Shown: positions 25,461-34,700 of the stretch, piece by piece
Numbering within the stretch: the stretch's first letter is position 1
Layout: each line of letters starts with the position of its first letter
Assembly (NCBI GenBank): GCA_963769115.1
Contig: CAVYKN010000019.1
Location: forward strand, 434,001-498,000
Length of the DNA stretch: 64,000 bases
Direction of reading: 5' to 3'
Source: DASTFY01 sp963769115
GTDB lineage: Bacteria > Actinomycetota > Acidimicrobiia > Acidimicrobiales > Ilumatobacteraceae
Translations under genes and position numbers: made by a program
The notes under the pieces: generated by a model
What the model was told of the DNA's origin: nothing
Databases searched by the model: none
What the model saw: the letters and a program-made list of their open reading frames with translations, nothing else

Positions 25461-26525
25461 ATGCCCTACCGCACGCTCGGACACACCGGGATGCAGGTTT
25501 CGAGCGTCTGCCTCGGCGCCATGATGTTCGGTGGCTTCGGCAACCGGGATCACGATGATTGCGTTCGCATCATCCACCGTGCGCTCGACTCCGGCATCAA
25601 CTTCATCGACACCGCCGACGTCTATTCGTCGGGCGAGAGCGAGGAGATCGTCGCCAAGGCTCTCGCCGGTGGACGCCGTGACGACATCATCCTCGCCACC
25701 AAGTGCCACTTCCCCGTGGTGGGCGGTCCGTTCGAGCCGAACCGGAAGCCCAACTCCTGGGGCAGCAGCCGGCGCCACATCATCCGCTCGTGCGAAGACA
25801 GCCTGCGCCGCCTCGGGACCGACTGGATCGACCTGTACCAGATGCACCGGCCGGACTACACGACGGATGTCGACGAGACGCTCGGCGCGCTCTCGGACCT
25901 CATCCACCAGGGGAAGGTCCGCGCTCTCGGCTCCTCGACCTTCCCGACCGAGCTCATCGTGGAAGCGCAGTGGACAGCGGAGCGGCGGGGTCGCGAGCGC
26001 TTCCGCTGCGAGCAGCCGCCGTACTCGATCTTCGTGCGGGGGATCGAACGGGGCCTCCTGCCGGTGTGCGAGCGCTACGGCATGGGCGTCATCGTCTGGA
26101 GCCCGCTGAACGGCGGCTGGTTGAGCGGCAAGTACCGGCGCGACTCCGAGGCAGAGACGTTCACCAGCGGCCGCGCCCGGCGGTTCCCGGAGCGCTTCGA
26201 CCCGTCGGAACCCGACAATGCCCGCAAGCTCGACATGGTCGAGGAGCTCGACAAGCTGGCCGGAGAAGCCGGCATGAGCCTGCCGCATCTCGCGCTCGCT
26301 TGGACGCTCGAGCACCCCGCGGTGACCTCTACCATCGTCGGGCCCCGCACGATGGAGCACCTCGAAGGCCTCCTCGGGGCCGACGAGCGGCGCGTGCCGG
26401 CGGAGGTGCTCGACCGCATCGACGAGATGGTCCCGCCGGGGACCATGGTGCGCTCCGCCGAGGACCCCTTCCTCCCGCCCTGGCTCACCGACGCCACCCA
26501 GCGCCGCCGCCCGTCAGCGGGCTAG
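25461..26525 (+). CDS. Aldo/keto reductase
   Basis: This is a 354-residue AKR TIM barrel. It has F-I-D-T-A-D-V-Y (catalytic Asp and Tyr), I-I-L-A-T-K (catalytic Lys), D-L-Y-Q-M-H-R-P (catalytic His), and an NADPH-binding C-terminal S-T-I-V-G-P-R-T. It reduces aldehydes or ketones with NADPH; the family (YajO/Kv-beta-like) has broad range. It follows the HAD gene by 39 bases in the same direction, so the two may share a transcript. Confidence 0.9.
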   Translation: MPYRTLGHTGMQVSSVCLGAMMFGGFGNRDHDDCVRIIHRALDSGINFIDTADVYSSGESEEIVAKALAGGRRDDIILATKCHFPVVGGPFEPNRKPNSWGSSRRHIIRSCEDSLRRLGTDWIDLYQMHRPDYTTDVDETLGALSDLIHQGKVRALGSSTFPTELIVEAQWTAERRGRERFRCEQPPYSIFVRGIERGLLPVCERYGMGVIVWSPLNGGWLSGKYRRDSEAETFTSGRARRFPERFDPSEPDNARKLDMVEELDKLAGEAGMSLPHLALAWTLEHPAVTSTIVGPRTMEHLEGLLGADERRVPAEVLDRIDEMVPPGTMVRSAEDPFLPPWLTDATQRRRPSAG

Positions 26526-26540
26526 AACGACCGCTAGCAC

Positions 26541-26630
26541 GAAGTCGTACGGTACGGAAAGTTTTCGTCTCGTCGCGCAACTCCAAAGTTGTACGGTACC
26601 CTTTCATCTGCCGTTGCCGTACGACTTTGG
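26541..26630. promoter_or_regulatory. Three copies of a CAAAGTYGTACGG-like element upstream of the Fic gene
   Basis: Copies are at about 26541-26553 (GAAGTCGTACGG), 26584-26596 (CAAAGTTGTACGG, direct) and 26617-26630 (CCGTACGACTTTGG, inverted). The last two form an imperfect inverted repeat, CCAAAGTTGTACGG against CCGTACGACTTTGG, with a 20-base spacer and one mismatch. The sequence is AT-richer than its surroundings and ends just before the ribosome site. It looks like a multi-site operator, or a hairpin controlling translation. Confidence 0.6.
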
Positions 26631-26640
26631 AGAGAGCCCC

Positions 26641-27630
26641 ATGCCCGGGCGTCCAAGCAGAGAACAGATCCATCGGCGCCTGCGCGAGGCGATCGCGGAG
26701 CTGACGGAGCGGATGGGGGGCCTCCCGGATCCGGTCGAGGCCGAGGACATCTGGACCACCATCTGGTACCAGGAAGCACACAACTCCACCGCCATCGAAG
26801 GCAACACCCTCGTGCTCCGTCAGGTGGAGGTCCTGCTGCGCGACGGCCGAGCCGTCGGCGACAAGGAGCTGAAGGAGTACCTGGAGGTCCAGAGCTACGC
26901 CGACGCGGCGCGCTGGGTCTACCGCCACGCACTGGAACCCGGGCCGTGGACGGACGGTTCCCTCGTCACGCTCACCGAGGTCAGGCACGTGCACGAGCTG
27001 ACGCTCGGGCCGGTGTGGGATGTCGCTCCGCATCCGAACGCGACCGATCGAGAAGCCCCAGGGGCCTTCCGCGAGCACGACATCGCGCCCTTCCCTGGGG
27101 GGATGGTGCCACCGGCCTGGACAGAGGTACCCGCCGCGATGCGCGACTGGATACGAGGCCTCGGCGAACTTCGAGAGGTTGACCGCCCACTCGAGGGGCT
27201 CGCTCGGGTCCACAGCGAATTCGAGCGCATCCACCCGTTCCTCGACGGCAACGGCCGTACCGGGCGCCTCCTGCTCAACCTCGTACTGCTCCGCCTCGGG
27301 TACGCCCCGGCGATCATCTACCTCCGCGATCGCTCCCGGTACCTGCGAGCGCTGCAGGCCGCTGACGGCGGCGATGCGGGCCCTCTCGGCGAGCTGCTCG
27401 CCCGGTCGGTGCTCGACAACCTCTACCGCTTCATCGTCCCAGCGGTCGCAGGCCCGAAGCGGCTCGTTCCCCTGACGGCGCTCGCCGATCGCGATCTCTC
27501 CGAAGGCGCGCTCCGCACCGCTGCCAATCGCGGCCGGCTACGGGCTCAGAAGGGCGACGATGGGCAGTGGCGCAGCACCCGCGCTTGGGTTGACGAGTAC
27601 AAGGCCAAGCGCCATCAACGGCAGGTGTGA
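26641..27630 (+). CDS. Fic-family protein (FIDO domain, class II)
   Basis: This is a 329-residue protein. The inhibitory helix motif is N-terminal (N-S-T-A-I-E-G-N, near residue 45), which is class II Fic. The FIDO core contains the catalytic motif H-P-F-L-D-G-N-G-R-T-G-R (His near residue 200), complete. A DNA-binding-like C-terminal domain (L-S-E-G-A-L-R-T-A-A-N-R-G-R) follows. Fic enzymes AMPylate or otherwise modify proteins, and class II ones are held off by their own glutamate. ATG 26641 was chosen because GGAGAG lies six bases before it; a TTG at 26614 is in frame but sits in the repeats. It has no antitoxin gene beside it. Confidence 0.9.
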   Translation: MPGRPSREQIHRRLREAIAELTERMGGLPDPVEAEDIWTTIWYQEAHNSTAIEGNTLVLRQVEVLLRDGRAVGDKELKEYLEVQSYADAARWVYRHALEPGPWTDGSLVTLTEVRHVHELTLGPVWDVAPHPNATDREAPGAFREHDIAPFPGGMVPPAWTEVPAAMRDWIRGLGELREVDRPLEGLARVHSEFERIHPFLDGNGRTGRLLLNLVLLRLGYAPAIIYLRDRSRYLRALQAADGGDAGPLGELLARSVLDNLYRFIVPAVAGPKRLVPLTALADRDLSEGALRTAANRGRLRAQKGDDGQWRSTRAWVDEYKAKRHQRQV

Positions 27631-27641
27631 AGTCCTGGCGG

Positions 27642-28514
27642 TCATCCGCGTTCACTCCGCGGCTCAGCGGCGTACGCAAAGAGTCGTCGCTCGCCGTCGA
27701 GTCCTTTGAGCGAGTGCAGGCCGCGGTCCTCGAACATCAAGCCCGCCGCGCCGGCAAGGGCACGTACCGTCTCTGACACCAGGATCTCGTTCGGCCCGGC
27801 TGCGGCCATCACGCGTGCGGCCTCGTGCACGGCGACGCCACGAACGCCGGCGCCGACCACCTGCACCTCGCCGATGTGAACACCAGCTCGCACCTGGAGA
27901 TCGAGTTCGGACGCATCACGAACGATGGCGGCCGCGCACTGTATTGCTGCGGCTGGACCCTCGAACCTGGCGAGCACACCGTCTCCCGTGGTTTCGATCT
28001 CGCGACCACGGAACCGTTCAAGTTCGCGGCGAACCGACTCGTAGTGCTGGGAGAGCAAGTCCTGCCACGCGACATCCCCGAGCCGCGTGACGCGCTCGGT
28101 CGATCCAACCAGGTCGGTGAACAGCAACGTCGCCAGCACACGGTTGCCCAAGCCGAGCGGGAACCCACTCGTCGCTCGCACGCCTACCCACTCGAGCAGG
28201 ATGCAGTCCTCCTCACCCAGCGTGTAGCCGTCGTGACCCGCTGGGATGTCGAACACGTCATCGGCCTGGACCTCCACTGTCGTGCCGTCCTCGAACGTGA
28301 AGCCGAACCGCCCACTGAGCACGACACCGACGTGCCGGGCCTGGCACAACTCGCCACCGACGACCGCGGGCATGAACGACGACCACTGCCAGCCGGGGTG
28401 GAACACGATTCGCGCCACAGTCAGGTCCCCGAGCTCCACGAGGGCTTGAGACGCGTACTCGAACTCTTCGATCTCGTCCGGCGTCTGCAAACTCTTCACA
28501 TATCGCTGCCGCAC
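27642..28514 (-). CDS. Cupin-class III adenylate/guanylate cyclase fusion
   Basis: This is a 290-residue protein. An N-terminal cupin occupies about residues 25-115 (H-V-G-V-V-L-S-G-R-F, V-F-D-I-P-A-G-H-D-G-Y). A class III nucleotide cyclase lies at about 120-285, with F-T-D-L-V-G-S-T-E-R (first metal Asp), T-T-G-D-G-V-L-A-R-F (second metal Asp) and A-G-V-H-I-G-E-V. It should make cAMP or cGMP, gated by a small molecule bound by the cupin. There is no membrane part. Start is GTG 28514 or GTG 28499. It converges with the Fic gene. The effector and the cyclic nucleotide are not known. Confidence 0.85.
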   Translation of the reverse strand: MRQRYVKSLQTPDEIEEFEYASQALVELGDLTVARIVFHPGWQWSSFMPAVVGGELCQARHVGVVLSGRFGFTFEDGTTVEVQADDVFDIPAGHDGYTLGEEDCILLEWVGVRATSGFPLGLGNRVLATLLFTDLVGSTERVTRLGDVAWQDLLSQHYESVRRELERFRGREIETTGDGVLARFEGPAAAIQCAAAIVRDASELDLQVRAGVHIGEVQVVGAGVRGVAVHEAARVMAAAGPNEILVSETVRALAGAAGLMFEDRGLHSLKGLDGERRLFAYAAEPRSERG

Positions 28515-28562
28515 AGGCTGTCCATGATGCCCGCCGCGCCGCGCCGCCTCAACGTGCTGACC

Positions 28563-29684
28563 TCACGTGCCGCCGCTGTGATCGATGACGCCGCGGATGT
28601 TCGTTCCGCCGTCGAGATCCTGGTAGCCACGGTTGATGTCGTCCAGCGAGTACCGGTTCGTGACGGCGTCAGCGAGGTTGAGCTGACCACGACGCCAGAG
28701 GTCGACCAGCAGCGGGATGTCGTGATGCGGGCTGCACAACCCGTAGAGGACGCCGACGACCGTCTTGGCCCAGGCGCTCATGATCGTCCCCGGCAGCTTG
28801 ACCGTCTCCGCCTGCGGGTCGTGCGACATGCCCGTGACCACGAGGATCCCGCCCTTGCGGGTGAGCGCGAAGCCCTGCGCCACAGCATCGGCGGTCACGT
28901 TCCCGACCGTGACGATGACCTTGTCCGCCATCACCCCCGCGGTCTCCTCGGCCAGGGCCGCCGCAGCCTCGTCGTAGGACTGGTAGCAGAGGTGGGCGCC
29001 GAGCTTGGCCGCGAACTGCAGCTTGAACGGCTCCGGATCGATGCAGGCCACCACTGATGCTCCGGCGGCCAGCGCTCCTTGCACCGCGAACGACCCGACC
29101 CCGCCCACGCCGATGATCGTGACGACGTCGCCGGGCGTGATGCGGGCGGCGTTGACGGCCGACCCCCAGCCGGTCGGCACGCAGCAGGCCAGCAGGCAGG
29201 CCAGATCGAGCGGGATGTCCGATGGGATCGGCACCACAGAGCCGCGGGCGACGGTGGCGTAGCGGGAGAACGCCCCGAGCCCGCAGAACCCGCCCATGTC
29301 CTCCCCACCGCGGTGGAAGGAGAAGGATCCGTCGGGCGACATCCCGGTCAGCGCGTGGGCGCCGGCGTCGCACAGGTAGGGCTGGCCCGTCACGCACCAC
29401 CGGCACCGGCCGCAGGTGGGGACGATGGAGCCGACGACGCGGTCACCGGGCTTCACGTCGTCGACGCCGGGACCGACCTCCTCGATCACGCCGGCACCCT
29501 CGTGGCCACCGACGATCGGGAGGCGCCCGGCCGACCCGAAGCGGAGATGGTCGTCCGATCGGCACAGTCCCGTGTAGTCGAAGCGCACGAGCACCTGGCC
29601 GGCCCGCGGCGCGTCGACCTCGAGCTCGACCACCTCCCAGTCGGCGGCCTCCGCGAACAGCGCCGCCGCCCTCGTCGTCCTCAT
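28563..29684 (-). CDS. Zinc-dependent alcohol dehydrogenase (MDR, NDMA-type)
   Basis: This is a 373-residue medium-chain dehydrogenase. Catalytic zinc ligands are in G-L-C-R-S-D and G-G-H-E-G-A-G. The structural zinc lobe is C-G-R-C-R-W-C with a later Cys (Q-P-Y-L-C), and the Rossmann motif is G-V-G-G-V-G. The lobe and the P-T-C-G-R-C block resemble NDMA-dependent dehydrogenases that use bound NAD and mycofactocin in Actinobacteria; no mycofactocin genes are in view. Its ATG overlaps the stop of the enolase-family gene (ATGA), so it acts downstream in the same operon, perhaps oxidising an alcohol derived from the enolase product. Confidence 0.85.
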   Translation of the reverse strand: MRTTRAAALFAEAADWEVVELEVDAPRAGQVLVRFDYTGLCRSDDHLRFGSAGRLPIVGGHEGAGVIEEVGPGVDDVKPGDRVVGSIVPTCGRCRWCVTGQPYLCDAGAHALTGMSPDGSFSFHRGGEDMGGFCGLGAFSRYATVARGSVVPIPSDIPLDLACLLACCVPTGWGSAVNAARITPGDVVTIIGVGGVGSFAVQGALAAGASVVACIDPEPFKLQFAAKLGAHLCYQSYDEAAAALAEETAGVMADKVIVTVGNVTADAVAQGFALTRKGGILVVTGMSHDPQAETVKLPGTIMSAWAKTVVGVLYGLCSPHHDIPLLVDLWRRGQLNLADAVTNRYSLDDINRGYQDLDGGTNIRGVIDHSGGT

Positions 29685-30872
29685 CCGTCCGCTTCCCGGC
29701 TCCCGGCATGGGCGGTGCGGCCGGACTCGTGCTCCGGGAAGAGCTCGGCGTAGGTGTCGCCTTCGACGTAGGGGTGCCGAGCCAGCTCGCTCTCGTCGAC
29801 GTCCACCCCGAGCCCCGGCCCCGAGGGGGCGGTCAGGGTCCCATCGAGATCGGTGAGACCCAGTCCGGGGTTGTCGCCGACGGCGGTGATCATCGGCTGG
29901 TCGGGCTCGATGTCGAACTCGAACAGCCGGACGCGAGCGGCGGTCGCCCACTGCAGGTTGGCAGCCAGGCCGACCACGGTCGGCCCGCCGATGTGGGGGA
30001 TGACCTCGATGGAGGAGCGCGCGGCGATGTCGGCGATCTCCATGCAGGACATGAGCCCGCCGTTCAGCGTGGCGTCCGGCTCGAAGACGCGAGCGGCGTC
30101 GCGGCGGGCCAACTCGGCGAACGCCCGGGCGGAGTAGACGCGCTCACCGACGGCCACTCGGATCGGCGAGCTGTGCTGCAGGCGCTCGAGGCCTTCGATC
30201 TGGTACTGCGGGATCGGCTCCTCGAAGAAGTGGATGCGGTACGGGGCGATCCGCGTCGACGAGCTCGATGGCGCTGTCGACGTCGTGGAACCAGTACGAG
30301 TCGACCCCGATCAGCAGATCCGGCCCGACGTGCTCGCGCACCAGCTTCACCAGTTCGACGTCCTCGTCCACTGCCCGGCCCAAACGCACCTTGATGCCCT
30401 TGAAGCCGAGGGCGACGCACTGGTCGAAGTAGTGCGCGTGCCAGTCGTGGGACTGCTCGAACATGGTCGTGCCGGTGCCGTAGAGCGGGATCGGATAGGC
30501 CCGTCCGCCGAGGAGCTGGTGGACGGGCGCCTCGAGCGTCTTCCCGAGGATGTCCCACAGCGCGATCTCGATGGCGCCGATGGTCTGCGACGACAGGCCT
30601 TCCCACCCGAGGTAACCGTCCAGCGCGACCTTGAGGTCGCCGACGCGCTCCCGGATGGCCAGCGGGTCGCGTCCTTCCAGATGGCGGGCGCACACATCCT
30701 CGACCACGGCACGGAAGACGGTCGGGTACGAGTGGCCCCAGTTCGTGGACGCCTCTCCCCAGCCGACTGTGCCGCTGTCCGTCTCGATCCTCACGAGCGC
30801 CCAGCTGCGCTGCATCTCAGGGTTGAGGATCCGGTGACCCGTCAGCACGGCCCGGACGCTCTCGATCTTCAT
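29681..30872 (-). pseudogene. Mandelate racemase/muconate lactonizing enzyme family, frame broken near 30,250
   Basis: Two frames joined near 30,250 give a full enolase-superfamily protein of about 396 residues. The first frame runs from M-K-I-E-S-V-R at ATG 30872 through the capping domain to G-I-K-V-R-L-G (catalytic Lys) and L-I-G-V-D-S-Y (first metal Asp). The second resumes with H-F-F-E-E-P-I-P (metal Glu), V-A-V-G-E (second metal Glu) and a C-terminal I-P-H-I-G-G (His). All metal and acid/base residues are present across the break, so a base error is likelier than loss. These enzymes abstract an alpha-proton of a carboxylate, often acting as sugar-acid dehydratases. Starts and stops overlap both neighbours. 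Confidence 0.75.
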
Positions 30873-31813
30873 GCTGTTCCTCCCTCGGTGCTGGCCGCCG
30901 CGAGCAACCCCTCCGCGACCAGGTCGGCCCACAGCTCGTCGGGTACCCCGGCCTCCGCGGCGGCGAGGTTCTCGTCGACCTCGTCGGGCGCGGCCATGCC
31001 CACGATCACGACCGTCACCGCCGGCTGCGCGAGCACGAAGCTCAGCGCCGCTGCCCGCAAGGTGACGTCGTGACGACGGCAGACCTGCTCGATCTGGATC
31101 GCCCGATCGAGCAACGGACCGGACGCGGGCGCGTAGTCGTACCAGGCGCCCTCGGTCGGCCGGGCCAGGACGCCGCTGTTGAACACGCCGGCGGCCAGGT
31201 ACGCGATGCCCCGCTCGGCACACTGTCGGAGCACCGGCGCCGCGGACTGGTCCAGCAACGTGTACCGGCCGGCGATCAACACGCAGTCGAGGTCGCACCG
31301 CTCGAGGAAGGTGGCCGCCGTCTCCACCAAGTTCGTGCCCAGCGAGACCGCGTGGATGACCCCCTGATCGCGCAGGTCGACGAGCGCGCGGTAGGCGCCC
31401 GCCACCGCTTCGTCGATGTGGTCGTCGGGATCGTGGATGTGGACGACGTCGATCCGATCGGTACCCAGACGCCCGAGGCTGCTGTCGATCGACTGCTGCA
31501 CGGCGTCATAGCTGAAGTCGAACCGGGCCTCGACCTGACCGTCGGGACCGGCGTCCAGCAGGCGGCCGACCTTCGTCGCGATCACGACACCGTCACGCGC
31601 GCCGCGCACGGCGGCACCGAGACGGCTCTCGGACTCGCCCAGCCCGTAGAACGGCGCCGTGTCGAAGAAGGTCACCCCCGCGTCGAGCGCCCGCCGCGCC
31701 GTCTCGCCGGCCGTCGTCTCGTCATTGCCCCAGAAGATCGAGGCCAGGGGGGCGGTGCCCAGCCCCAGCCGGCTCACTCGGAGGGCCGTTCGCCCCAAGA
31801 CGACCTCTTGCAT
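30869..31813 (-). CDS. Aldo/keto reductase, aldose 1-dehydrogenase-like
   Basis: This is a 314-residue AKR with F-F-D-T-A-P-F-Y-G, V-I-A-T-K-V-G, D-V-V-H-I-H-D-P and a late V-I-V-G-M. The H-D-P form and A-P-F-Y-G occur in the L-fucose/D-threo-aldose 1-dehydrogenase branch, which oxidises sugars to lactones. Followed by an enolase-type dehydratase and an alcohol dehydrogenase with ATGA overlaps, it looks like the first step of a sugar oxidation route (aldose, acid, 2-keto-3-deoxy acid). ATG 31813 was chosen over an upstream start whose extra residues look unstructured. Confidence 0.85.
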   Translation of the reverse strand: MQEVVLGRTALRVSRLGLGTAPLASIFWGNDETTAGETARRALDAGVTFFDTAPFYGLGESESRLGAAVRGARDGVVIATKVGRLLDAGPDGQVEARFDFSYDAVQQSIDSSLGRLGTDRIDVVHIHDPDDHIDEAVAGAYRALVDLRDQGVIHAVSLGTNLVETAATFLERCDLDCVLIAGRYTLLDQSAAPVLRQCAERGIAYLAAGVFNSGVLARPTEGAWYDYAPASGPLLDRAIQIEQVCRRHDVTLRAAALSFVLAQPAVTVVIVGMAAPDEVDENLAAAEAGVPDELWADLVAEGLLAAASTEGGTA

Positions 31814-31923
31814 GACCGGTCCGTCACACCCTTCCACTCGGCCGCCGAGATAAGTAGTGTTTATGGAAAGGGGGTGCGGCGCAAGTTGTTCCACACGTTG
31901 TCCGTGGCCGGTCGGTCGACACC

Positions 31924-33531
31924 GTGAGAACGGTCGAGGGGGAGGCGGCGACGCCGCAGCAGGAGACCGCGAGGCGGTCTCCGATGTGGCCGCGGGTCCC
32001 GCCGGTCAACAACGTCCTCCCTGTCTTCGGCGCGCTTGTCCTGTTCGCCATCTGGGTCTACGGCGGGCGCGCCGGCTGGGCGAGCGGCATGGTCGTGACG
32101 CCGGCCGAAGCCGTGGAGCCCATCTTCGGCGAGACGAGTGGTCTCTACTGGCGAGCCCTGAAGGCCACCGCCTGGTCGGCCTTCCGAGGTCTCCTCATCG
32201 GAGGGTCGCTGGCGTTCGCGGCTGCGCTCATCGCCGCCGGTGTGCCGTTCCTGCGTCGCAGCATCACCCGGCTGGCGGCGATCGCCAACGCGGCACCCTG
32301 GGTCGCCGTGGCCCCCTGCCTCATCATCATCCTCGGCAAGGGCCAGGGGCCCACCGCGGTCGCCGCCTTGGCGGTGTTCTTCTTCGTGTTCATCTCGACG
32401 ACGGTCGGTTTGAGCGCGGCGCCGGCCGCCGTCCACGACGTGGCATCGGTCCTGGGAGCGAGCCGGTTCCAGCGCATGTGGCTGGTGCAGCTCCCGGCGG
32501 CCTGGCCGTCCATCGCCGACGGGCTCAAGCTGGCCGCGCCGGCGGCACTGGCCGGCGCCATCTTCGGGGAGTGGTACGGCGCACCACGCGGGCTCGGCGT
32601 GCTGCTCATCACCGCCATGCAGTCGGGCAGGCCACAGCAGCTGTGGGCCGCCTCGCTGCTGAGCGCGAGCATCGGGCTCCTCGCCTTTGCCCTCCTCGGC
32701 TGCAGCCGGATCGCGCTGGCCAAGAGGTTCGGCTCGACGATCGCCGAGAGCCCCGAACGTCCGAGAGCGAAGAGCAACCGGTTCGCCGTGATGGCCGCTG
32801 AAGTGGTCGCGTTCGCCGGTTTGGGCATCGTGCTGGTGACGATCTGGTGGGCCTGGATCGAGACGGGTGACATCGCCGGCATCGTCGTCCCAAGGCCATC
32901 GTCGGTGTGGGAGGACATCTCCTCGTCGCCCGGCGAGTACGTCTCGGCCACGGTGTCGACGCTCTGGACGGCGGCGATCGCGCTCGTCATCGGCGCCACC
33001 GTGGGGCTGGTCGCGGCGCTGGTGGCCACACGGGTGAAGTTCCTCGCCGGCATGACGATCCCGATCGTCGTCCTCATGGCGGCCACCCCGCTCGTCGCCC
33101 TCTTCCCGCTGTTCGCCCGGGTCTTCGGCTACCAGCCGACCACCGTGCGGCTCCTCGCAGCCGTCATGGTCTTCTACCCCGTCTTCGTGTACACCCGCTC
33201 CGGACTGCAGGCCGCCAACCCCGCGGCCCTGGATGTCGTGGACGCCCTGGGCGGCAGTCCCAACAGCCGGTTCCGCAGCGTCGTGCTCCCGTCCGCCGTC
33301 CCCCACATCGCCAGCGGCTTCCGCATCGCCGCGGGCACGGCCGTCATCGCGGCTGTGGTCGGCGAGACGCTCATCGGGCGAAAGGGACTCGGCGTGGAGT
33401 TCTCCTCCGCCTACAACCAGCTCCAGCTCCCACGGGCCTTCGGCGCCGCCCTGGTGGTCGTCGGCACGTCGCTGGTGGTGTTCGCGTTGGCGGGCAAGTT
33501 CGAGCAGACCGTCCACCAGCGGTGGACATGA
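31924..33531 (+). CDS. ABC importer permease, two BPD domains fused
   Basis: This 535-residue membrane protein contains two complete BPD_transp_1 units in tandem. The first has its EAA-like cytoplasmic loop at about residue 215 (E-W-Y-G-A-P-R-G-L-G-V) and the second at about 479 (E-T-L-I-G-R-K-G-L-G-V). About 11-12 membrane helices in total are predicted by eye. This replaces the usual homodimer by one chain, an arrangement of the taurine/nitrate/pyrimidine (SsuC/RibX/ThiX-like) group. The lipoprotein and ATPase genes follow immediately. GTG 31924 start. The transporter probably brings in the substrate of the catabolic block. Confidence 0.85.
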   Translation: MRTVEGEAATPQQETARRSPMWPRVPPVNNVLPVFGALVLFAIWVYGGRAGWASGMVVTPAEAVEPIFGETSGLYWRALKATAWSAFRGLLIGGSLAFAAALIAAGVPFLRRSITRLAAIANAAPWVAVAPCLIIILGKGQGPTAVAALAVFFFVFISTTVGLSAAPAAVHDVASVLGASRFQRMWLVQLPAAWPSIADGLKLAAPAALAGAIFGEWYGAPRGLGVLLITAMQSGRPQQLWAASLLSASIGLLAFALLGCSRIALAKRFGSTIAESPERPRAKSNRFAVMAAEVVAFAGLGIVLVTIWWAWIETGDIAGIVVPRPSSVWEDISSSPGEYVSATVSTLWTAAIALVIGATVGLVAALVATRVKFLAGMTIPIVVLMAATPLVALFPLFARVFGYQPTTVRLLAAVMVFYPVFVYTRSGLQAANPAALDVVDALGGSPNSRFRSVVLPSAVPHIASGFRIAAGTAVIAAVVGETLIGRKGLGVEFSSAYNQLQLPRAFGAALVVVGTSLVVFALAGKFEQTVHQRWT

Positions 33532-33569
33532 CACAACCCCACAAGAACCACAAGACCCAGGAGGTCCAG

Positions 33570-34700
33570 ATGAACCAGCGTTACGACCGTCGGCTGTTCC
33601 TCTCGCGGTCAGCCAGGGTGATGGGGGGGCTCACGATCGTGTCCAGCCTCCCCGTCCTCTGGGGCTGCGGGAGCGACGACGATGACTCCGGCTCCGACAC
33701 CACCGCCGCCTCGAACGCCGGAACCAGCGCTGGGACGAGCGCCGGGTCCAGCCCGGCCACCAGCGGCGGTGGCGAGGCCGGCACCGTGGGCACGCAGTTC
33801 AACTGGGTGCCCGACGTCGAGTGGGCCGCCTGGTACCTCGGCGACGCGAACGGGCACTTCTCCGAGCGCAACGTCACCTCCGAGCTGGGTCATGGCGGGC
33901 CGAACACGCCGGCGGTCGTCCAGGTGCTGGCGGCCGGCGACGGCAACGTCGGCCTCTCGGCCAGCGAGCTGGACATCACGCAGGCCAACAAGGAGGGGTC
34001 CGACTTCGTCATCATCGGCTCCATGTACCAGCGCAACCCGCTGGGGTTGACCTGGCTCGCCGGCACGACCATCAACACCGCCGAGGATCTGGTCGGCAAG
34101 CGCATCGGAGGCCCGCAGGGCGACCAGGTGCAGTTCGAGGCCGTGCTCAAGATCAACGATCTGCCCCTCGACTACGAGTACATCCCGATGAGCTTCGATC
34201 CGCAGCCGCTCGTCGACGGCGAGATGGACGTCATCATCTCCTACGTCACGAACCAGCCCATCCAGCTCCGCCTCGCCGGTCACGAGGCCGAGGCCAAGCC
34301 GTACTCCGACTTCGGCCTGCCGTCCTACGGCGACATCCTCTTCGCTTCGAAGGCATGGATCGACGAGAACCGTGACCTGCTCGTGCGCTACCTCGCCGGC
34401 CTGCTCGGCGGGGCCGAGGACAACCGCACCGACCCGGAGGCCGTCATCCCGATCCTGGTCGAGAAGTACGGGTCCGACACCGAGATCAACGAGGAGTACG
34501 CCACGGCGGCCAACCCCGAGTACATCGCGCTGATGGACAGCGAGTTCACTGACGCCAACGGGCTGCTGTCGGTCGACCCCGACAAGATGGAGAACGAAGT
34601 CCTCCCCGGCCTCGAGGCCGCGGGTGCGACCGACCTGCCGACGGTGGACGAGCTCCTCGATGTCTCGATCCTGAAGGACGCGCACGCCCTGCGTTCGTGA
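33570..34700 (+). CDS. ABC importer substrate-binding lipoprotein (NMT1/THI5-like)
   Basis: This is a 376-residue protein. A twin-arginine-like start (D-R-R-L-F-L) and hydrophobic stretch end in V-L-W-G-C, a lipobox, so it is probably anchored outside. A Ser/Thr/Gly/Asp linker to about residue 70 is followed by a periplasmic-binding-II fold with F-N-W-V-P-D-V-E-W-A-A-W-Y and G-P-Q-G-D-Q-V-Q. Members of this group bind pyrimidines, riboflavin precursors, sulfonates or aromatic acids. A strong AGGAGG lies five bases before ATG 33570. It is followed with a four-base overlap by the ATPase. Confidence 0.9.
   Translation: MNQRYDRRLFLSRSARVMGGLTIVSSLPVLWGCGSDDDDSGSDTTAASNAGTSAGTSAGSSPATSGGGEAGTVGTQFNWVPDVEWAAWYLGDANGHFSERNVTSELGHGGPNTPAVVQVLAAGDGNVGLSASELDITQANKEGSDFVIIGSMYQRNPLGLTWLAGTTINTAEDLVGKRIGGPQGDQVQFEAVLKINDLPLDYEYIPMSFDPQPLVDGEMDVIISYVTNQPIQLRLAGHEAEAKPYSDFGLPSYGDILFASKAWIDENRDLLVRYLAGLLGGAEDNRTDPEAVIPILVEKYGSDTEINEEYATAANPEYIALMDSEFTDANGLLSVDPDKMENEVLPGLEAAGATDLPTVDELLDVSILKDAHALRS

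Noticed and set aside
26614..26640. TTG start for the Fic protein
   Set aside because: It would place the start inside the repeat element; ATG 26641 has a GGAGAG ribosome site at the right distance.
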